From: Siphonodentalium dalli
Lineage: Eukaryota > Mollusca > Scaphopoda > Gadilida > Siphonodentaliidae
DNA length: 64,000 nucleotides
Direction: 5' to 3'
Assembly: GCA_032622095.1 (NCBI GenBank)
Contig: CP136065.1
Span: 55,857,949 to 55,921,948, forward strand
Shown: piece after piece, positions 60,274 to 64,000 of the stretch
Numbering within the stretch: position 1 is the first letter of the stretch
How the letters are laid out: every line of letters starts with the position of its first letter
Position numbers and translations under genes: made by a program
The notes under the pieces: generated by a model
Databases searched by the model: none
What the model saw: the letters and a program-made list of their open reading frames with translations, nothing else
Told to the model about the DNA's origin: nothing

Positions 60274-61141
60274 ACATACATGCGCAGGGACGCATGTCTT
60301 TGTGTCCACTTGAAGATCGAAATTCATTTTCACCCCCCCCCCCCCTGGAAGATTCCAACTCATCTCAAACTGTCCAACTGATCGGAAAATTCAAATCGAA
60401 CATACCCCCAACGATATGGCTATTTCAGCCCACAACTTTGACTGACAGTAATAAAATAGTATAAATATTGGCCTAAAACGATTTAAATTATACTAAATAT
60501 CGGTTGGTAGAACAATTTAACTATCGCAACAATCGAAACCTATTTTCGGTATAAAATTTGCCGCCACCCCCCTCTGTATGTGATGTGGAAGTTATTTTAT
60601 TGCAACCAAGGCAATATCGGTATTGATGAGCATCTTGGTTCGATACCTGTCATCTAAACTCATGTTAAACATAAGAAAAATATTTCACAAAATTGTGCAA
60701 ATTGACCTTTGAACTACGAACCATGTTGAACCCAACTTGATGAACAACATCAAAGGTATAGTGGTAAAGCATGCAGGGGCACATCGGCACACTCATTGTT
60801 TGCGCAACACAATGGCGTTACTCTATTGGTAATTCGAGCCAAGTCAATTACATTCCTAAACAATGTGAGACCACCTCAAATGTTCCGCATATAATGTCAA
60901 TTCGAAGTTGATATTCCACAGCGCTTCGATTCTAGTTAATTCTCAAGCTTATTCGTAGTTTCCAGTAGAGGCCTTGCACCTATATGGCAAATTTCGAACT
61001 AAATTCTACTGCTGAAACGTTATGAGAGATTTGGGAACCATTTAATTTAAAATATATTTCTATTGACTTATCACTCTCATTAAATGAGGCGGCATGTCGG
61101 TATTTTGACGCAATGCATGGGCATGTTACTCTTGAGTACCG

Positions 61142-61250
61142 ACTATAACCCTTTCATGAATTTTTGCGAAAAGCCTGTGCCAATGCATTCTCTTATATAT
61201 TCGAGTCGACCATAAGTCGCCTCGCATATATAAGAGAATGCATTTGCCTA
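61142..61250. mobile_element. F1/F2 half element (single palindrome)
   Basis: ACCCTTTCATGAATTTTTGC, GCCTGTGCCAATGCATTCTC, then one complete family palindrome to AGAATGCATTTGCC. The rest of the element is missing. Lies in FGF intron 2, about 155 bp past exon 2. Confidence 0.75.
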
Positions 61251-61406
61251 ACAAATTATATATAATTTTGTTTTTAAAATGTGTCTACAAGATTGACAAA
61301 TGAGAATTGAGATATGCTAACAGGAGATGTAGGGATATCAGGTTCACATTGACAGTCACTGTGACGTTACATCAATTAACAGCCATTGATGGCATATTTA
61401 CCTCAC

Positions 61407-61510
61407 GAGAATATCATGAACTTCGTATAAGTAATCATTGACGATCTGTCTACTCGTGCACACATAATGCGAACGGCATCCATAAAAACAATCCAGATCA
61501 CACATATCTG
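61407..61510 (-). CDS. FGF-family ligand, coding exon 2 (104-nt model)
   Basis: Likely middle exon. The acceptor is TTTCTAG|CA (AG at 61512-61511) and the donor CTC|GTGAGG (from 61406). The exon is exactly 104 nt: 2 nt completing the phase-1 codon of exon 1, then 34 codons ending in phase 0, which suits exon 3. A 104-nt second exon with these phases is the classic FGF structure. Aligned without gaps to FGF9, the spacing runs correctly into the Cys and Glu of exon 3, although identity inside the exon is low and it is Cys-rich (CDLDCFYGC). An alternative is a 173-nt exon from 61579 (acceptor AAACAG|GA), which adds a tempting GHYVRVLG motif. That extra segment resembles a local repeat (copy at 62325-62400 containing an in-frame stop), so I prefer the short exon. 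The true exon 2 could also lie elsewhere in the 19-kb intron. Confidence 0.5.
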
Positions 61511-61640
61511 CTAGAAACCCAAGAACCCGGACATAGTGTCCACAAGAAATCTGATTTATATTAACGGTTAACGTTGATCCTGTTTTCTTTTTGAAAGAAT
61601 CTTGAGTTTCTTGTATATATATAGACATGGTTCGGGTTTC
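61511..61640. repeat. Diverged minisatellite-related repeat in FGF intron 1
   Basis: From CTAGA (61511) the plus strand reads AAGAACCCGGACATAGTGTC + CACAAGAAA. This matches CTAGA...AAAAACCCGGATAAATTATC + CACAAGAAACC at 62325-62373. Similarity begins exactly at the proposed exon 2 acceptor. Confidence 0.6.
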
Positions 61641-61686
61641 TTTTGGGTGCCACTCGCCAAATGCGTGGTATATCACTAAAACTTAC

Positions 61687-61948
61687 CATAAATTTGTTTC
61701 TGCTTGGAAGTTCCAACTGTTCCATTTCTATAAATCTCAAAAATAGGTCCCAGTCGGTTTATTAAATAAGTCTCTCTCGTTGACCTAGCGGAATAGGCAT
61801 AAGGTGTCGGGTTTACTCCCGGAACAATCTTTTTAAAATCAACTTGACTGCCAAATCCCTCCTGTGATTTGTGGCGACTAGGCGGTGGCATGGCACAAAT
61901 TCGCATGGAGACACAAAGAATCAAAAACGCATAACATAACCTTGTCAT
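61687..61948 (-). CDS. FGF-family ligand, coding exon 1 (signal peptide and first beta strands)
   Basis: First coding exon of a secreted fibroblast growth factor, an extracellular ligand for receptor tyrosine kinases. The ATG at 61948-61946 opens 87 full codons plus one base (phase 1). Residues 1-19 look like a signal peptide: a hydrophobic run CYAFLILCVSM, then RICA as a likely cleavage site. Residues about 58-87 match the start of the FGF trefoil: TYLINRLGPIFEIYRNGTV resembles the FGF9/16/20-type segment ending LEIFPNGTV. The exon ends at a strong donor (TATG|GTAAGT, intron from 61686). Upstream GTG codons extend the frame to 62005, but that stretch is better read as 5' UTR because the signal peptide starts at this ATG. 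NGT is a potential N-glycosylation site. FGF identity rests on short motifs plus the gene structure. The subfamily is inferred. Confidence 0.82.
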
Positions 61949-62227
61949 CACAATAACGATGCTTATATTTGAACACTTTGTCAACTCCAGAATGTTGAAG
62001 ATCACATATTAAAGAAAAACGATAGCCCATGAACAGTGGTGGTATCAGGAACGCGCTCGGCAACATAGATGGTGATCGGTGTGCCTTAATATATACTGAG
62101 AATGCTGGCCTGTGTCCTTCCGTCAAGGTACTAGCCAGCCTCCTCTGGATATTAAGTTGGAGAACAATCAAATCTTGAGTCTTCAAACATCTTTCTGAAG
62201 AAGGTTCCTCGATGCTCGTTTTGACTC
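61949..62227 (-). other. Probable 5' UTR part of FGF exon 1, with upstream splice acceptor
   Basis: A good minus-strand acceptor (TTTTTTTATTTCAG|GAG, AG at 62229-62228) lies 279 nt upstream of the FGF start codon. It suggests the coding exon begins at 62227 and is preceded by a further non-coding 5' exon outside what I can identify. The stretch contains several short upstream ATGs in other frames, which could reduce translation. No promoter could be recognised. Confidence 0.45.
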
Positions 62228-62324
62228 CTGAAATAAAAAAATAATCGTTATTGGAATCAAGAAAGAATATGTCAATCAGTTTACAAACTTGATGAACGTC
62301 ATCTGAAAAAAATACTCGTAAACC

Positions 62325-62518
62325 CTAGAGATCACAAAAACCCGGATAAATTATCCACAAGAAACCAAATTTGACCTAATTTATGTTAACACGTTCTTAT
62401 TTTTTATCTTGTAGACATAATCTGAGTTTCTTGTAGACATAATCCGAGTTTCTTGTAGACATAATCCTGGTTTCTTGTAGACATAGTCCGAGTTTCTTGT
62501 AGATACAATCCTGGTTTG
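62325..62518. repeat. Minisatellite, ~23-bp unit, ~5 copies, upstream of FGF
   Basis: Unit TTGTAGACATAATCCGAGTT + TCT, with variants (AATCCTGG, AGTCCGAG), follows a longer segment homologous to FGF intron 1. The minus frame with repeated STRNSDYVY comes only from the array. Confidence 0.9.
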
Positions 62519-64000
62519 GTGCCGTTTGTTCAGTGTTTGGAAACTGTAGGTTTCTCCTTCAACAAGCCAAACATGTTGGCTCGATACAAGAGGTTGGTCG
62601 TGTATGGTTAACAAAAGATTATATCAAGTATGTCTTTACTGAACAGAGTTGTGGATTTGGCTTGATCTGATCTCACCAGAGTGCCATATACACACTAACC
62701 TGAGTCACATAGGAAACGAATAACCATTCAGTTTCAGATGGTATCCGCTGTCCAAAATCAAATATATCGGCAGACTGAGTTTCTTGTCGAGAACTCGGGT
62801 TCTTAAAAGGTCATTCCTATTACGTAACGGTGAGGGTCAGAAAGACTGCAGCGTTCACCCAATCAATCGTAAGAATACACATGCGTTCCGTTCTGCGATT
62901 AAATTTGCCACAGACAATCAAACTTCGCGCCAAACACCAAGAAGCGGGTTTTGTGGTGAGAGGGTGACAGAGTTCAAACAGAGAGGCATACCACTTTGGT
63001 TTTTGATACTTTCTCCTATGTCGAAAGGCGACGATCATCATTGTCAATGCATAAAAAGATTCTAATTTGCTATCAACCCTATTCAGAGGCGCATGGCCAG
63101 CTGTTAGTCAAAGGCAGAACAGCTGTGCTGCGCAAAGGCCACGGGTGATTTATCACACATATAATATAAATTAACTCCATTTGCTCGGCTTAAAAGATTT
63201 GTGGTGTGAGTGACTCTACTGCATGCCATCACCTCAGCCGCCCCCTGCAGACATAAGACAGTAGAGACCTCTGTTGATGCCGCCACCCGCTAAGGACTCG
63301 ATCAGTTGCTTGACGTGAAGTGAATTCCTCCAATCTGGCTAACATAAACTTTCAATGGAGCTGAGGTCACGCACCGCTATACGGATAAGTGGATTATCCG
63401 CATCTAACTAATCGCATTGCTAAATAATATAAAACTATGCTGAAGAAATTATGTTTTAAGGACAAGGAGAACATATCTTTGATAATTGTTTTATTCCATA
63501 TTGCATATGTTAGGGACATTTCAGGACATGAAATTGCTCGCAATTGATGTACAATGCATGTATATCGTGGTTTCTAGCAGTATGCAACTGTTACCGAAAG
63601 ACGACCCCACACCCAAAAAATTACTTTCTTGTTTATTTTCGTGAGGCTGCAATATCTTTGTGAATCATGGCTGTTCAATGTGGACATATATATATATATT
63701 CTTGTTCAATATAATTATAGTCATGCGTTCGTGACAATATTCATCGCCAATTAACCCAAATTGAAACGAGCTCCTGTCTGTCGCCAAGTTCCTGAATAAT
63801 AGAAAAAAATGAAAGATGTCAAGATAAGTTTGGGTAACCACGGGACCGCCTGAACGTAGATAACGCTATACCTTGAAGTCTTTAGATGCAAACGAAACGT
63901 TCGCGCCAATACAATAATCCGATATTTGATTGCAATGGGAGATGATAGACGGCAGATGTTCTTTCACGTCGTATTAACAATCAGATATCTTGACATTCTT
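62519..64000. other. FGF upstream flank, no further gene recognised
   Basis: Frames at 62784-63065 and 63104-63286 show no family features. A (TA)n run is near 63685-63702. The promoter and first untranslated FGF exon may lie here or beyond the window. Confidence 0.35.

Larger units (their letters stand above)
41887..61406 (-). other. FGF intron 2 (about 19.5 kb, repeat-filled)
   Basis: The interval between the exon 2 donor and exon 3 acceptor. It holds F3, F5, F6 and F1 TTAA elements, several direct duplications of 200-400 bp, a MITE with 26-bp terminal repeats, hairpins, and poly-C/poly-G tracts. No other convincing exon was recognised inside it on either strand. Large introns in FGF genes commonly hold regulatory elements, but none can be named from sequence alone. 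Confidence 0.5.

Noticed and set aside
61580-61676. Extension of the exon 2 reading frame upstream to 61676
   Set aside because: This lies in intron 1 beyond any plausible acceptor and consists of minisatellite-like repeat; the frame is open by chance.

Overview
This window looks like AT-rich, repeat-dense, intron-rich nuclear DNA from an invertebrate animal. The evidence is GT-AG splice signals, a tRNA-derived SINE, non-LTR retrotransposon remnants, and many palindromic, non-autonomous DNA transposons. Modules such as the roughly 160-base tandem repeat near 1.5-2.0 kb and the 'ATGGCYGCYGGC' repeats remind me of mollusc or brachiopod genomes. A lophotrochozoan source is my guess; the sequence does not prove it. 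There are no bacterial-type operons, rRNA genes or CRISPR arrays.

One gene is convincing: a fibroblast growth factor (FGF) ligand gene on the minus strand. It occupies about 41.35-62.23 kb, so it covers roughly a third of the window. Exon 1 (61687-61948, perhaps with 5' untranslated sequence to 62227) encodes a signal peptide and the first FGF beta strands, including FEIYRNGTV. Exon 2 (best model 61407-61510) is exactly 104 nt, the canonical FGF second-exon length, with the canonical phase 1 / phase 0 borders. Exon 3 (41347-41886) encodes the C-terminal half of the beta-trefoil (YFLGVNKNGTV followed by a QK motif). It then continues into an unusual tail of about 115 residues that is rich in Arg, Lys and Cys. 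Intron 2 is about 19.5 kb and is full of repeats.

Everything else is repeats. The main theme is at least six families of short elements that begin and end in TTAA, as expected for non-autonomous piggyBac-type elements. F1 starts TTAACCCTTTACCCAAC, has four near-complete copies, and carries two internal palindromes. F2 is a related 250-260 bp family. F3 starts TTAAAGTGATGTGAAAC, F4 starts TTAAAGGGGTACTGTACGCC, F5 starts TTAAAGGTACTCAATCCGA, and F6 starts TTAAAGGCAC. Others include two copies of a 217-bp palindromic TA-flanked MITE, an element with a 10-bp target duplication and internal 30-bp minisatellite (38.9-39.3 kb), and a minisatellite of about 0.9 kb that seems to have grown from the end of a hairpin MITE (10.8-12.2 kb).

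Layout: 0-10 kb, mixed repeats including two TTAA elements and a tandem module array; 10-15 kb, the minisatellite/MITE complex, a palindromic MITE and a SINE; 15-24 kb, mostly sparse, with a few dispersed repeats; 24-32 kb, a satellite, F1 elements, a LINE fragment and a tandem module array; 32-41 kb, hairpin MITEs and F2 elements; 41-62 kb, the FGF gene with a repeat-filled intron; 62-64 kb, FGF upstream sequence with a 23-bp minisatellite. Most open reading frames of 60-140 codons are chance or repeat-derived and are not annotated as genes.
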